Program-made: the position numbers and the translations under genes | In this document: positions 42,462 through 51,768 of the stretch, piece after piece | How positions within the stretch are numbered: the stretch's first letter is position 1 | How the letters are laid out: each line of letters begins with the position of its first letter | NCBI GenBank assembly: GCA_025964575.1 | Contig: JAOPYO010000066.1 | Span: 1-56,222, forward strand | DNA: 56,222 nucleotides | Direction of reading: 5' to 3' | Origin: Actinomycetes bacterium | GTDB taxonomy: Bacteria > Actinomycetota > Actinomycetes > Streptosporangiales > Streptosporangiaceae | Notes under the pieces: model-generated | What the model was told of the DNA's origin: nothing | Seen by the model: only the letters and a program-made list of their open reading frames with translations | Database searches by the model: none

Positions 42462-42622
42462 GGGGCCACCGGGATCGCGACGTTCATTCCGCCATGGCCC
42501 GTTAACTCCGATGTGACGAACGGCGTGGCACTGGTGCCGTAATATTCGCAGAAGTCCCCATTACTCGCATTTATGGCCCTACTTTTTTCACCGGTCAGAG
42601 CTGCCCATTTGAGGGAGAGTCG

Positions 42623-43690
42623 ATGAAGGCACTTGTCCTGTCCGGTGGCGCGGGTTCGCGGCTTCGTCCTATTACGCATACCTCGGCGAAGCAACTGGTC
42701 CCGGTGGCCAACAAGCCGGTTCTGTTCTATGTGCTGGAGGCCATCAGCGAGGCCGGGATCCGTGAGGTCGGCATCGTCGTGGGTGACACCGCCGCCGAGA
42801 TCCAGGGCGCGGTGGGGGACGGATCGCGCTTCGGCCTCGAGGTGACCTACCTGCCACAGGAAGCCCCGCTCGGGCTGGCGCACGCCGTCCAGATCTCCCG
42901 GGAGTACCTCGGGGAGGACGATTTCGTGATGTACCTAGGGGACAACTTCATCGTCGGTGGGATCACCTCGCTGGTCGAGCAGTTCAGGACCGAACGTCCG
43001 CAGGCCCAGATCATGCTCACCCAGGTCTCCGACCCGCGCGCCTTCGGGGTCGCCGAACTGGACGCGGCCGGGCAGGTGGTCGGGCTGGAGGAGAAGCCGA
43101 GCCGGCCCAAGAGCGACCTGGCGCTGGTCGGGGTCTACATCTTCAGCCCGGCCGTGCACGAGGCGGTGGCCGAGCTCAAACCGTCCTGGCGGGGTGAGCT
43201 GGAGATCACCGACGCGATCCAGTGGATGATCGACGCCGGCCACCGGGTGGATTCCACAGTGATCTCCGGTTACTGGAAGGACACCGGGAACGTCACCGAC
43301 ATGCTCGAGGTCAACCGGCTGGTCCTGGAGAGCATCGAACCGCTCGTCGAGGGTGAGGTCGATTCCGGCAGTGAGCTGATCGGGCGGGTGGTGGTCGAGG
43401 CCGGCGCGACGGTCCAGGGCTCACGAATCGTCGGCCCTGTCATCATCGGAGCCGGCTCGCTGGTCCGTGATTCCTATATCGGACCTTCCACCTCCATTGA
43501 TCGCGACTGCAAGGTGATCGACAGTGAGATCGAATACTCGATCATCTTGCGGGGTTCCTCCATCGACGGGGTTCGCCGCATCGAGTGCTCCTTGATCGGC
43601 CGAGAGGTTGAGGTCACACCCGCCCCCCGGGTGCCCAAGGCACACCGGCTCGTCCTAGGAGATCACAGCAAAGTGCAGATCAGTTCATGA
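42623..43690 (+). CDS. rfbA: Glucose-1-phosphate thymidylyltransferase (long form)
   Basis: A 355-residue enzyme making dTDP-glucose from dTTP and glucose-1-phosphate, the first step to dTDP-L-rhamnose. It has LSGGAGSRLRPITH (7-20), KQLVPVANKPV, YLGDNFIVGG with the metal Asp, and GELEITDAIQWMI. Unlike the 290-residue RmlA, a left-handed beta-helix of about 110 residues is added at the C-terminus (VVVEAGATVQGSRIVGPVII), as in the StrD-like group common in actinomycetes. ATG follows GAGGGAGAG. TAATAT (42540-42545) in the 161-bp gap upstream is a possible -10. The stop overlaps rfbB (ATGA). Confidence 0.93.
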   Translation: MKALVLSGGAGSRLRPITHTSAKQLVPVANKPVLFYVLEAISEAGIREVGIVVGDTAAEIQGAVGDGSRFGLEVTYLPQEAPLGLAHAVQISREYLGEDDFVMYLGDNFIVGGITSLVEQFRTERPQAQIMLTQVSDPRAFGVAELDAAGQVVGLEEKPSRPKSDLALVGVYIFSPAVHEAVAELKPSWRGELEITDAIQWMIDAGHRVDSTVISGYWKDTGNVTDMLEVNRLVLESIEPLVEGEVDSGSELIGRVVVEAGATVQGSRIVGPVIIGAGSLVRDSYIGPSTSIDRDCKVIDSEIEYSIILRGSSIDGVRRIECSLIGREVEVTPAPRVPKAHRLVLGDHSKVQISS

Positions 43691-44667
43691 CGACGCGGAT
43701 TCTGGTCACCGGCGGGGCCGGGTTCATCGGGTCGCACTATGTCCGGACCCTGGCGTCCGGCGGCTATCGGGGTTGGGCGGACGCCGAGGTGACCGTCCTC
43801 GACAAGCTCACCTACGCCGGTAACCTGGCCAACCTCGACCCGGTGGCCGGCGGGTACGCCTTCGTGCGCGGTGACATCTGTGATGCGGAACTGCTGGCCG
43901 GGATCGTGCCCGGCCATGACGTGGTGATCAATTTCGCCGCGGAGTCGCATGTCGACCGGTCCATCACCGGGGCGGGGGAGTTCGTGCGGACCAATGTCCT
44001 GGGCACCCAGACCCTGATGCAGGCCTGTCTGGAGGCCGGCACACCTCGGGTGGTGCAGGTCTCCACGGACGAGGTCTACGGCAGTATCGAGACCGGTTCC
44101 TGGGACGAGGAGGCGCCGCTGAGCCCGAACTCGCCGTACTCGGCGGCCAAGGCGGGCGGTGACCTGATCGCGTACGCCTATTTCCGTACGCACGGGCTGC
44201 CGGTCAGTATCACCCGCTGCGGTAACAACTACGGGCCGTACCAGTATCCGGAGAAGGTCATCCCGTTGTTCGTCACCAACCTCCTGGACGGCGCGAGCGT
44301 GCCGTTGTACGGCGATGGCGGCAACGTGCGCGACTGGATTCACGTGGCCGACCACTGCGCGGGCATCCAGGTCGTGGCCGAACGTGGTGAGGCCGGGCAC
44401 GTCTACCACATCGCCGGCACCGCCGAACTGACCAACAAACAGCTCACCGAGCGGCTGCTGGAGGCCTTCGGCGCCGGATGGGACCGGGTCGAACCGGTCA
44501 CCGACCGCAAAGGCCACGACCGCCGCTACTCCCTGTCGGACGCCAAACTCCGGGCCCTCGGCCACACACCGGCCATCGGCTTCGAGGACGGCATCACCGA
44601 AACCATCCAGTGGTACACAGACCACCGAGACTGGTGGGAACCGCTGAAAAAGGAAACCTCCACGTGA
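43687..44667 (+). CDS. rfbB: dTDP-glucose 4,6-dehydratase
   Basis: A 326-residue short-chain dehydrogenase/reductase of the extended type. The NAD-binding GGAGFIGSHYVR is at the N-terminus, then FAAESHVDRSI, VSTDEVYGS (catalytic Thr-Asp-Glu) and SPYSAAKAGGD (YxxxK). The segments TRCGNNYGPYQYPEKVIPLF and RDWIHVADHC are typical of RmlB. It converts dTDP-glucose to dTDP-4-keto-6-deoxyglucose. Four-base overlaps at both ends place it between rfbA and rfbD in one operon. Confidence 0.96.
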   Translation: MTTRILVTGGAGFIGSHYVRTLASGGYRGWADAEVTVLDKLTYAGNLANLDPVAGGYAFVRGDICDAELLAGIVPGHDVVINFAAESHVDRSITGAGEFVRTNVLGTQTLMQACLEAGTPRVVQVSTDEVYGSIETGSWDEEAPLSPNSPYSAAKAGGDLIAYAYFRTHGLPVSITRCGNNYGPYQYPEKVIPLFVTNLLDGASVPLYGDGGNVRDWIHVADHCAGIQVVAERGEAGHVYHIAGTAELTNKQLTERLLEAFGAGWDRVEPVTDRKGHDRRYSLSDAKLRALGHTPAIGFEDGITETIQWYTDHRDWWEPLKKETST

Positions 44668-45539
44668 GCGAGAGTGAGACACCGGGCTGGCTGGTGACCG
44701 GTGCCGCGGGGATGCTCGGCACCGAACTCGTCGCCCGGCTGCGGGCCGAGGACACCGAGGTGGTCGCGCTCACCCGCGCGGACCTCGATCTTCGTGATCA
44801 TGACGCGGTGCGGACGGCGGTTCAGAAGTACGGTCCCACGACGGTGGTGAACTGTGCGGCCTGGACCGCTGTCGACGACGCCGAGAGCCAGGAGGCTGCC
44901 GCACTCGCTCTCAACGGCGATGCGGTACGGGCGCTGGCCGCGGCCTGTACGAACGCGGGAGCCCGGCTGGTGCAGATCTCCACGGACTATGTCTTCGCCG
45001 GCACCGGGACCGACCCGTACGCCGAGGATGCGCCGACCGCGCCGATCAACGCCTATGGCCGGACCAAGCTGGCCGGCGAGCGGGCAGTGCTGGATTCCGG
45101 TGACGGCTACGTCGTCCGCACGGCCTGGCTGTACGGCGCGTACGGGCCCAGCTTCGTCCGCACGATGATGCGGCTGGCGGGAGAGCGCGAGACCGTCACC
45201 GTGGTCGACGACCAGCACGGCCAGCCGACCTGGACGGGAGACCTCGCCGAAAGGATCATCGCGCTGGTCCGGTCGGAGGCTCCGGCAGGGGTCTATCACG
45301 GCACCAATACCGGCCGGACGACGTGGTACGGGCTGGCCCGGGAGATCTTCACCCTGCTCGGACTGGACCCCGAACGGGTCCTGCCCACCACGAGCGACGC
45401 CTTCCACCGCCCCGCCCTCAGGCCGGCCAACAGCGTCCTCGGTCACGACCGCTGGGCCGAGGCCGGCCTACCGCCGCTTCGGGACTGGCGTGCGGCGCTG
45501 CACGCGGCCTGGCCGCATCTTCAGAGACCGCGCGGATAG
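44664..45539 (+). CDS. rfbD: dTDP-4-dehydrorhamnose reductase
   Basis: A 291-residue NADPH-dependent reductase making dTDP-L-rhamnose, the last step of the pathway. The nucleotide motif GAAGMLGTELV is near the N-terminus, then VVNCAAWTAVDDAE, ISTDYVFAGTG, and INAYGRTKLAGE with the catalytic Tyr and Lys. RPANSVLGHDRW near the C-terminus is typical of RmlD. GTG 44664 overlaps the rfbB stop (GTGA). The last six codons and the stop lie in the left arm of a long palindrome (45523-45685). Confidence 0.95.
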   Translation: MSESETPGWLVTGAAGMLGTELVARLRAEDTEVVALTRADLDLRDHDAVRTAVQKYGPTTVVNCAAWTAVDDAESQEAAALALNGDAVRALAAACTNAGARLVQISTDYVFAGTGTDPYAEDAPTAPINAYGRTKLAGERAVLDSGDGYVVRTAWLYGAYGPSFVRTMMRLAGERETVTVVDDQHGQPTWTGDLAERIIALVRSEAPAGVYHGTNTGRTTWYGLAREIFTLLGLDPERVLPTTSDAFHRPALRPANSVLGHDRWAEAGLPPLRDWRAALHAAWPHLQRPRG

Positions 45540-45685
45540 GACTGCCGGGCTCGCGACGCCCAGGCTTCGCCTGGCGGCGTTGTCGTCAGTCGACGGCCAA
45601 GCCCGGGCCGACTCCTCTTCCTCCGCCTTGCCAGGCTGTGCCTGGCCGCCGCTCGCTGATCCAGCGCCCTATCCGCGCGGCCTCT
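45523..45685. repeat. 163-bp imperfect palindromic element between rfbD and rfbC
   Basis: The outer arms 45523-45540 and 45668-45685 are complementary at 17 of 18 positions. Inside are two smaller hairpins: CCAGGC-TTC-GCCTGG and GCCAGGC-TGT-GCCTGGC, plus CCGGGCT and AGCCCGG arms. The element spans the whole gap between the convergent genes. It could be a two-way terminator, a REP/MITE-like repeat, or both. Confidence 0.8.
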
Positions 45686-45690
45686 TAGTC

Positions 45691-46293
45691 TTAGATCGCC
45701 AGTTTGGCGTAGTGGTCCAGGCATTCCTGGTAGTCGGGCAGCAGCCCGGACTCCAGGGCCTGGGCCAGGGTCGGTGCCGCCTGGTCCTTGGGCGACAGCT
45801 GGAGGGTGACGTCGGCGGGCCAGGTGATGCCGATGGCGGGGTCCAGCGGGTTCACCTCGTGCTCACGTCCGGGACTGTAGGAGCTCGAGCAGAGATAGAC
45901 CACGGTGGTGTCGTCGGCGAGGGACAGGAAGGCGTGGCCCAGGCCTTCGGCGATGTAGAGGGCCTGCCGCTTCTCGTCGTCGAGGCGTACGGCCTCCCAT
46001 TGGCCGAACGTCGGGGAGCCGACCCGGAGGTCGACCACCACGTCGAGGATGGCGCCGCGTACACAGGTGACGTACTTCGCCTGGCCGGGCGGCACATCTG
46101 CGAAGTGCACCCCGCGCAGCACACCACGGGCCGAGAGGGAGCAGTTCGCCTGGGCCAGATCCAGCGGGTGACCGATCTCGTTCTCCAGGGCATCGGCGCG
46201 GAACCATTCGAGAAAGGAACCCCGATGGTCCCCATGGATACGTGGGGTGAACAAATATGCGGCACCGAGCCCGAGCTGTTCCATCTGGGGCAT
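45691..46293 (-). CDS. rfbC: dTDP-4-dehydrorhamnose 3,5-epimerase
   Basis: A 200-residue cupin-fold epimerase that converts dTDP-4-keto-6-deoxyglucose to the L-rhamnose precursor. It has FTPRIHGDHRGSFLEWFR, the catalytic His in RGVLRGVHF (H63), VVVDLRVGSPTFG, and GLGHAFLSLADDTTVVYL. Length matches RmlC. With rfbA, rfbB and rfbD it completes the pathway, although it is convergent with rfbD on the other strand. ATG 46293 is chosen from family alignment; a GTG at 46329 would add 12 residues. No clear ribosome-binding site is seen. Confidence 0.93.
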   Translation of the reverse strand: MPQMEQLGLGAAYLFTPRIHGDHRGSFLEWFRADALENEIGHPLDLAQANCSLSARGVLRGVHFADVPPGQAKYVTCVRGAILDVVVDLRVGSPTFGQWEAVRLDDEKRQALYIAEGLGHAFLSLADDTTVVYLCSSSYSPGREHEVNPLDPAIGITWPADVTLQLSPKDQAAPTLAQALESGLLPDYQECLDHYAKLAI

Positions 46294-46330
46294 AATGCCA
46301 CAGCTTCGATGGTGAAGGGGATGCTCCACA

Positions 46331-47410
46331 ATGACCGATCAGTACGGGCGTGGCCGGCAATCGAGCCGCGCGCTCGCGGCGACGGTGGCCGTGCTCGCAG
46401 GGCTTGTGACCGGCCCATCCGCTTACGCGGCCGTGCCGGGCGTGCTGAATCCGACCCCCACCCCGGCCGTGCAGGCGACCCCGGCGGTGCAGGCGACGTC
46501 GTCCCCCTTTGACCAGCGAATCGTCAAGCCCACAGGCTTGACCACAAGCTCCCTGCATCGGGGCGTGATGTGGGTGATCAGTGGCAACCACCTCTTCGCG
46601 ATCAAGACCTCGGGCCACCTGGCGGCGTCGTACACCTTGAGCGGGCCGGCGCCGGTGGACCTCGAGGCGCTCGCGATGACCAAGGATGACCAGGGACATC
46701 CGGTGCTGCTGCTGGGCGATATCGGGGATCAGCACCTGTCCCGGAGCAAGGGCGTCTGGCTCTACATGGTCCGGGAGCCGGAGCGGCTCGGCAACGGCAC
46801 GCTGCGGCCCCAGCGTTACAAGCTCGGATATCCGGACGGGCCGCAGAATGCCAGGACCCTGCTCGTCGATCCATCCGACCAGCGGGTCTATGTGGTGTCG
46901 ATGTCGGCCACCGGCGGCAACGTCTATGCCCTGCCGGCCGCACTGGGCCTGGGCATGACCAACGCGCTGACCAAGGTGAACCCCGTACATTTCGTGTCGC
47001 AGGACGGCGTCTTCCTGCCTGACGGGAGGGTGATCCTCCGAGGCAAGAACCAGGCGCACCTGCTCTCCGGGATCGGCGGCAAGCGGCTCGCCTTCCTCCG
47101 GCTTCCCCGCGCGGCGGACGGGCCGCTGGCCGTGGCGCAGGGCGGAGGGTCCATTCTGGTGACCGGGACGGCCCCGAAGAGCCGGCTCTGGGAGCTGCGG
47201 TTGTCGAAACTGCCCGCGGCGGCCCCCACTCCCGGCCCCAGTGGCCGTCTCAACACCACACCGGCCCCCATGTCGGCGACAGGTCCCCTGTCCGGCCGCG
47301 CGGTGGGGATGGGCGCGCTGGCCGGTCTCCTCGCCATCGCGATCTTGGGTGGGGTTCTGCACCTGCGACGACGCTCGGGTGCGCGGCCCGCCCAGCACCC
47401 GCCGGGTTGA
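46331..47410 (+). CDS. Secreted, C-terminally membrane-anchored protein of unknown function
   Basis: A 359-residue protein. It has a signal peptide (about 10-33, ending SAYAA), then a Pro/Thr/Gln linker with the repeat PAVQAT twice. Residues about 60-300 are beta-rich and resemble a propeller (VMWVISGNHLFAIK, VLLLGDIGDQH, TLLVDPSDQRVYVV, GSILVTG). A Pro-rich spacer leads to one membrane helix (about 325-345) and a basic tail, so it is anchored with the domain outside. There is no LPxTG motif. GDIGDQ resembles extracellular proteins that read as esterase-like phytase or WD propellers, but I cannot name a family. It is convergent with the wzy-like gene (3-bp gap). Confidence 0.7.
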   Translation: MTDQYGRGRQSSRALAATVAVLAGLVTGPSAYAAVPGVLNPTPTPAVQATPAVQATSSPFDQRIVKPTGLTTSSLHRGVMWVISGNHLFAIKTSGHLAASYTLSGPAPVDLEALAMTKDDQGHPVLLLGDIGDQHLSRSKGVWLYMVREPERLGNGTLRPQRYKLGYPDGPQNARTLLVDPSDQRVYVVSMSATGGNVYALPAALGLGMTNALTKVNPVHFVSQDGVFLPDGRVILRGKNQAHLLSGIGGKRLAFLRLPRAADGPLAVAQGGGSILVTGTAPKSRLWELRLSKLPAAAPTPGPSGRLNTTPAPMSATGPLSGRAVGMGALAGLLAIAILGGVLHLRRRSGARPAQHPPG

Positions 47411-47413
47411 TCG

Positions 47414-48715
47414 TCAGACCGGCACGGGGTGGCCGACCTCTGGGCGCGGTGAGAGGCTCCGGTCGCGTTGGTCCCGCCGTACGGCCTCGGCCCAGGCGAT
47501 GAGCACGAACAGCCAGATGCCCGAGACATTGGCGGGGGCCGCGAGGCCCTCGGTGGTCATGCCGTCGGCGAGGAAGCACACGAGAATGCCGATCAGCAGA
47601 CCGGCATCGGCCCGGGTGTCCGGCCGCCGGACCAGATTGATCAGGACCACGCTGAGGGTCAGCAGCAGGCAGGTGAAGATCGCGGTCCCGACGGCCCCGT
47701 TGTCCACCAGCGCGTTGATGAAGGCGTTGTGGCCACCGCCCAGCCCGATGTCCCGCAGAAACAGACCACGGGAGGCGCCGAGGCCACGTCCGAAAAGGGG
47801 TTCCTCGGCGAACGCCTTCAGCGCGAGCGCCCAGAGGTCCGTGCGGGAGTTGAGCGTCATCAGCTTCGCGCTGGTCTCGCCGCGCTGGACGAAGGCCAGG
47901 ATCACGTGGGAGAAGGCCAGCGCCCCGACGATGGCGGCGGCCGTGCCGATCACCAGCAGATCGGCTCGGCCCCGTGGGCCGTTGACGCAGGCCAGGAGCA
48001 CGATCAGCCCCACCGCGCAGCCCAGTGCCGCGCCTCGGGTGCCGGTTGCGACCAGCGCACCGGCCAGCACGGCGAGGCACACCAGATAGACGGTCGGACG
48101 CCAGATCCGGACCGAGGTGTCGCCGCGACGCACGAGATAGGCCATGACCAGCAGAATCGCCAGCGCCAGATAGACCCCGGCGATCACCGGATGGACGAAG
48201 AGCCAGTTGAAGCGGCTCGCCGTGAGATGGGTTCGGGGGAAGGGGTGCACTATGCCGATACCGACGGAGGCCACCACCAGCAGGATGAAGGCGTGCGCGA
48301 ACCGGTGCAGCTCCGCCACGGTGGCCCGGGTGGCGATCACTTGTGCCACCGCCATGGTGATGAGCATCTGGACGCCGCGGACCACGCCGAGTTGGAGATA
48401 GGGCGTCCACAGCGCGGACAGGGCGACGTAGCCGGCCCACGTCCATCCCATGAAAAGCAGTCCAGTGGTCCGCCGGGTCGGCGGCCGCAGGCCGAAGCGA
48501 AAGTAGAGAAACAGGGCGGCCAGGCCATAGACCCCGATCTCCATGAAGATCGTCAGATCGGGGCTGCCGCCGACCGTCTCGCCGACCGGCCTGCTGCGCA
48601 GCTTGTAATCGCTGGCCAGCATGAGAGCGAGGGGCAGCACCACGGGCCAGCGCCGGGCCTCCGAGCCGGTGCTCCGGGCGCTCGTGCCCGGCCATATCCG
48701 GATCAGCATGGCCAT
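47414..48715 (-). CDS. wzy: O-antigen ligase/polymerase family protein (Wzy-like)
   Basis: A 433-residue membrane protein with about 11 helices and the Wzy_C-type outer loop: RTDLWALALKAFAEEPLFGR followed by GGGHNAFINALVDNGAVG, the H-N-x-F-I motif of polysaccharide polymerases and ligases. Arg residues around VRRG and RGAALG fit the paired catalytic loops. In a Wzx/Wzy system it joins lipid-linked repeat units outside the membrane. The ATG overlaps the stop of the beta-helix lipoprotein by one base (TGATG), so it is the third gene of a minus-strand operon starting at 51623. Confidence 0.85.
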   Translation of the reverse strand: MAMLIRIWPGTSARSTGSEARRWPVVLPLALMLASDYKLRSRPVGETVGGSPDLTIFMEIGVYGLAALFLYFRFGLRPPTRRTTGLLFMGWTWAGYVALSALWTPYLQLGVVRGVQMLITMAVAQVIATRATVAELHRFAHAFILLVVASVGIGIVHPFPRTHLTASRFNWLFVHPVIAGVYLALAILLVMAYLVRRGDTSVRIWRPTVYLVCLAVLAGALVATGTRGAALGCAVGLIVLLACVNGPRGRADLLVIGTAAAIVGALAFSHVILAFVQRGETSAKLMTLNSRTDLWALALKAFAEEPLFGRGLGASRGLFLRDIGLGGGHNAFINALVDNGAVGTAIFTCLLLTLSVVLINLVRRPDTRADAGLLIGILVCFLADGMTTEGLAAPANVSGIWLFVLIAWAEAVRRDQRDRSLSPRPEVGHPVPV

Positions 48716-50466
48716 CAGCCTATGACCCCGTAGGAGCCGATACCGGCCCGATCACCGGCATGCAGGCCCAGCAGGGACGCGACGTCGGCCGGCAGAGGCA
48801 GGCCCGCGCGCAGCGGATCCGACCCCGGCCGCAGCCGGAAGTTCTGGCGGTCGGCGAACGGTGCGGCAGCGTCGGCGGCGATGCCGTGCGCCTCCCGCCC
48901 GGTCCGTTCGGTGAAATCCGACAGGCCCTTCAGGTCCGTGGTCTTGCGGGCCGGATCGACCCAGTGGATCAACGCGCCGGGCCCCTTGGACGATCGATAG
49001 AAGGCGTCGCCGTCGGCGTCCACCATGGCGGCCGCGCCGTACCGCCTGTTCGTGTCCTCCACGCCGAGCAGCTGGTCGCTGCCCGGGCGCGACTCCAGCA
49101 GGTTGTTGCGGAGCAGGATCCCCGTGACCCGGCCCTTCCGGCCCGCGTCGAGAGCGTCGATCTGGCGGCGCGCGTTGCCCGACACGGTGTTGTTCCAGAC
49201 CCGGACCTGGCTGGATTCGAGGATGCGGATGCCGTAGCGGGCGTTGTCCACCACCACGTTGCCGACGATCAGGGCTCCATCGGAGATCTCGAACTGGATC
49301 CCATGGCCGGTGTTGTGGCGCACCACGTTGCGGGCGATGACAGCCTGAGTGCAGGCCTCGTCCAGCCAGATGCCCGCGCTGCCGTTGTCCTCCACGTCGT
49401 TGTCGAGGACGCGCAGTCCACGTGAAGTGGTGATCTTCATGCCGCCGGCCACTGGGATGATCTTGAAGTGGGCGGTGTTGTTTCCGTCCAGTACATTCCC
49501 GACGATGGTGGCTTTGTCTGCCTTGTGGCCCTGCAGTCCGAGCTGGCCGTTGCGCAGAAAGGCATTACGCCGCACCGTGATCCGCGAGCCCCGGATGCTC
49601 AGCCCGGTCAGCGCGGTGTCGGCGAAGACGTCGTTCTCGAAGAGAAGATCATCGGCGTAGCCCTTCACCGCCCCCATGCGCTTGATGGGGGTGCCGTACC
49701 TGCGGAACCCGATGCCGCGCACCACGGATCCGTCGGCGCCGTGGAAGTAGAGCGCCTCCGCCAGGGTCGTGGCGTCCACCGTGGCGCCATTGGGATCGGA
49801 GCCGACATAGAGCTGCCCGTTGCGGTAGTCGACGAAGAACGTGCCGGCTCGTACCGAGGCCCGATCGGCGACCTGCTCGAGTTCCTTGCCGTTCACGAAG
49901 ACCTGGTCCGGCCAGCGGGCCATCGGGTATTTAGGATCGGCCATCTGGAACACCCAGTCGCGGCCGACCGTGGGGTCGGTGTTGTCGAACCTCGTGGTCC
50001 AGCCGTCCTTGCGCCAGGCCGATCCGTCCCTAACCCAGCCGGTCACCCGCCGGCTGCCGTCGAACCACACCGCCTCGCCGGGATAGGGCTGGATCGTCAG
50101 GCGCTTACGGGTGATCTCGAGAGATTCCCGGTAGGTCCCCTGGCGCAGCACGATCACCGCGCCCGCGGAGACCGTCTGGACGGCGTGGCCCAGTGTCCGC
50201 CAGGGCGCGGACCGAGATCCGGCCGCGGTGTCATTCCCTCCCGGCGCGACGAAGTGGGCCCCCGCGGGAACCGGGTAACTGGTCTTGCCGATCGGCACCG
50301 GACCGTACGGGGGCGTTTTCCCCGCGGTGCTCTTCGCCACCGGTGGTGCGGGGACCGACGTCGCGGCCGCCCCGCTCGGCGGTGGCCGGATCCCGGTCGA
50401 GCCCCCTGAACACGCGGTCAGGGCCCCGGCGAGCGCAGCGAGGAGGACCGCCCTCGCGCCGATCAA
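48715..50466 (-). CDS. Beta-helix lipoprotein, paralogue of 17716-20394
   Basis: A 583-residue exported protein with the lipobox ALTAC near residue 19, then a Pro/Ala linker and a parallel beta-helix (about 70-560): HFVAPGGNDTAAGSRSAPWR, KRLTIQPYPGEAVWFDGSRR, ILESSQVRVWNNTVSGNAR. It shares AVWFDGS, DPKYPMA and GREAHG with the 892-residue protein earlier in the window but lacks that protein's N-terminal beta-sandwich. The start is TTG 50464-50466, overlapping the stop of the glycosyltransferase gene (TTGA). Between a glycosyltransferase and the polymerase it is well placed to cut or epimerise the polysaccharide at the cell surface. No catalytic residues are assigned. Confidence 0.8.
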   Translation of the reverse strand: MIGARAVLLAALAGALTACSGGSTGIRPPPSGAAATSVPAPPVAKSTAGKTPPYGPVPIGKTSYPVPAGAHFVAPGGNDTAAGSRSAPWRTLGHAVQTVSAGAVIVLRQGTYRESLEITRKRLTIQPYPGEAVWFDGSRRVTGWVRDGSAWRKDGWTTRFDNTDPTVGRDWVFQMADPKYPMARWPDQVFVNGKELEQVADRASVRAGTFFVDYRNGQLYVGSDPNGATVDATTLAEALYFHGADGSVVRGIGFRRYGTPIKRMGAVKGYADDLLFENDVFADTALTGLSIRGSRITVRRNAFLRNGQLGLQGHKADKATIVGNVLDGNNTAHFKIIPVAGGMKITTSRGLRVLDNDVEDNGSAGIWLDEACTQAVIARNVVRHNTGHGIQFEISDGALIVGNVVVDNARYGIRILESSQVRVWNNTVSGNARRQIDALDAGRKGRVTGILLRNNLLESRPGSDQLLGVEDTNRRYGAAAMVDADGDAFYRSSKGPGALIHWVDPARKTTDLKGLSDFTERTGREAHGIAADAAAPFADRQNFRLRPGSDPLRAGLPLPADVASLLGLHAGDRAGIGSYGVIG

Positions 50467-51623
50467 TCTCGTGCCCTCCGCCGGCGGCCGGGCCGTACGG
50501 TGGCGCGGGTCAGCCGATGTGCCACCAGATCGGCGCAGAGTCGCTCGTACTCCTGGGCGACGTCGTTCCAGACGTAGTGCTGGGCGGCGTGCTTACGCGC
50601 CGCCCCGCCCCGATCGGCCGCCGCCCAGGGGTCGGCTTCGGCGATCTCGATCTCCTGGGCGAGGCCCGCGACGTCGCCGAAGAACCGGCCGGACTCGCCG
50701 AGCACCTCCCGGTTGAACACCACGTCGTAGGCGATCACGCTGGCTCCGGCGCCCATCGCCCGCAGCAAGGACGGGTTGGTGCCTCCGACCGAGTGCCCGT
50801 GCAGGTAGGTGAGGGCGCCCGCGTACAGGGCGTCGAGCAGTTCCTGATCCCATACGCCGCCGAGGAAGTGGATCCGTGGATCGCCGCCGGCCAGGCCATG
50901 CACCTGCTCGGTGTACGCGTCGGCGTACGGCGCGGATCCGACGACGACGAGGGGCTTGGTGGCCGCGCTGGCCCGGTAGCCCTCGACCTTGAGATGGACG
51001 TGGTTCTCCGGCTCGAAGCGGGCGACCACGAGGTGGTATTCACCGGGCTCGTAGCCGATCTCACGGAGTTTGCCGACGTTGGGCTCTTCGAGGAGCGGCG
51101 CGCCGTAGGCGATGAAAACCGACTCCGCCTGAAACCGCTCCCGGTAGTACTCCTGGATGCCGCGGGCATCCGAGATCAACGCGTCCGACCAGCGAACGGC
51201 CAGGCTCTCGGCGGTCTGGTAGTAGCGCTTGCCCGGGCCGCTCCACTTGGTCCGCTTCCACTCCAGCCCGTCGACATGGGTGGCGACCGGGATCCTGAGC
51301 GCGCGCAGGGCCGGGAGCAGGGGCGCGTTGGCGGCGTTGAAGACCAGGGCCACGTCCGGCCCCCGGCGGGTGACCCGCCGTCCGGCGGCGTGCAGCACCG
51401 ACAGGCCGGTATGGCTCAGGGTCTCCGCGACCTTCTGTTTGACCGCGGGCAGGTGAACGAGCCGCATGCCCTCATACTCTGGTTCGGGGTGGCGATCACC
51501 CCGGCAGTACACGGTGACCTCATGGCCGGATGCGGCCAACCGCTTGCCGATCTCCTCGACGGCGGTCTCAAAACCGCCGTACCGCGCCGGCACCCCGCGA
51601 GTACCGATCATGGCGATGCGCAC
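50463..51623 (-). CDS. Glycosyltransferase, DUF1972/rhamnosyltransferase type (GT4)
   Basis: A 386-residue GT-B enzyme. The N-terminus RIAMIGTRGVPARYGGFETA is the DUF1972 signature seen in beta-1,4-rhamnosyltransferases such as Cps2T of Streptococcus pneumoniae. The C-terminal domain has HLVVARFEPENHV, RIHFLGGVWDQELLDALYAG and the donor-binding SVGGTNPSLLRAMGAG. With dTDP-rhamnose genes next door, rhamnose is the likely donor. GTG 51623 follows GGTGGGG; the frame is open further upstream but crosses the divergent promoter region. First gene of the minus-strand run 51623-47414. Confidence 0.88.
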   Translation of the reverse strand: MRIAMIGTRGVPARYGGFETAVEEIGKRLAASGHEVTVYCRGDRHPEPEYEGMRLVHLPAVKQKVAETLSHTGLSVLHAAGRRVTRRGPDVALVFNAANAPLLPALRALRIPVATHVDGLEWKRTKWSGPGKRYYQTAESLAVRWSDALISDARGIQEYYRERFQAESVFIAYGAPLLEEPNVGKLREIGYEPGEYHLVVARFEPENHVHLKVEGYRASAATKPLVVVGSAPYADAYTEQVHGLAGGDPRIHFLGGVWDQELLDALYAGALTYLHGHSVGGTNPSLLRAMGAGASVIAYDVVFNREVLGESGRFFGDVAGLAQEIEIAEADPWAAADRGGAARKHAAQHYVWNDVAQEYERLCADLVAHRLTRATVRPGRRRRARD

Positions 51624-51768
51624 AAATCCCCACCTTCGAGGCTTATCCAGATGATGGAGACAGGCTAATCGTTGATCTTGCATACCGTGACTCCAGCAAA
51701 CGAGAGTTAATCTCCGGGTTACGTGTTGGCTGATATTTAGTACGAGACACGCCGGTGGAGGGAGAACA

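Noticed and set aside
42462..42622. A full promoter before rfbA
   Set aside because: TAATAT at 42540 is a good -10, but the nearest -35-like sequence is about 22 bp away, so it is mentioned only within the rfbA entry.
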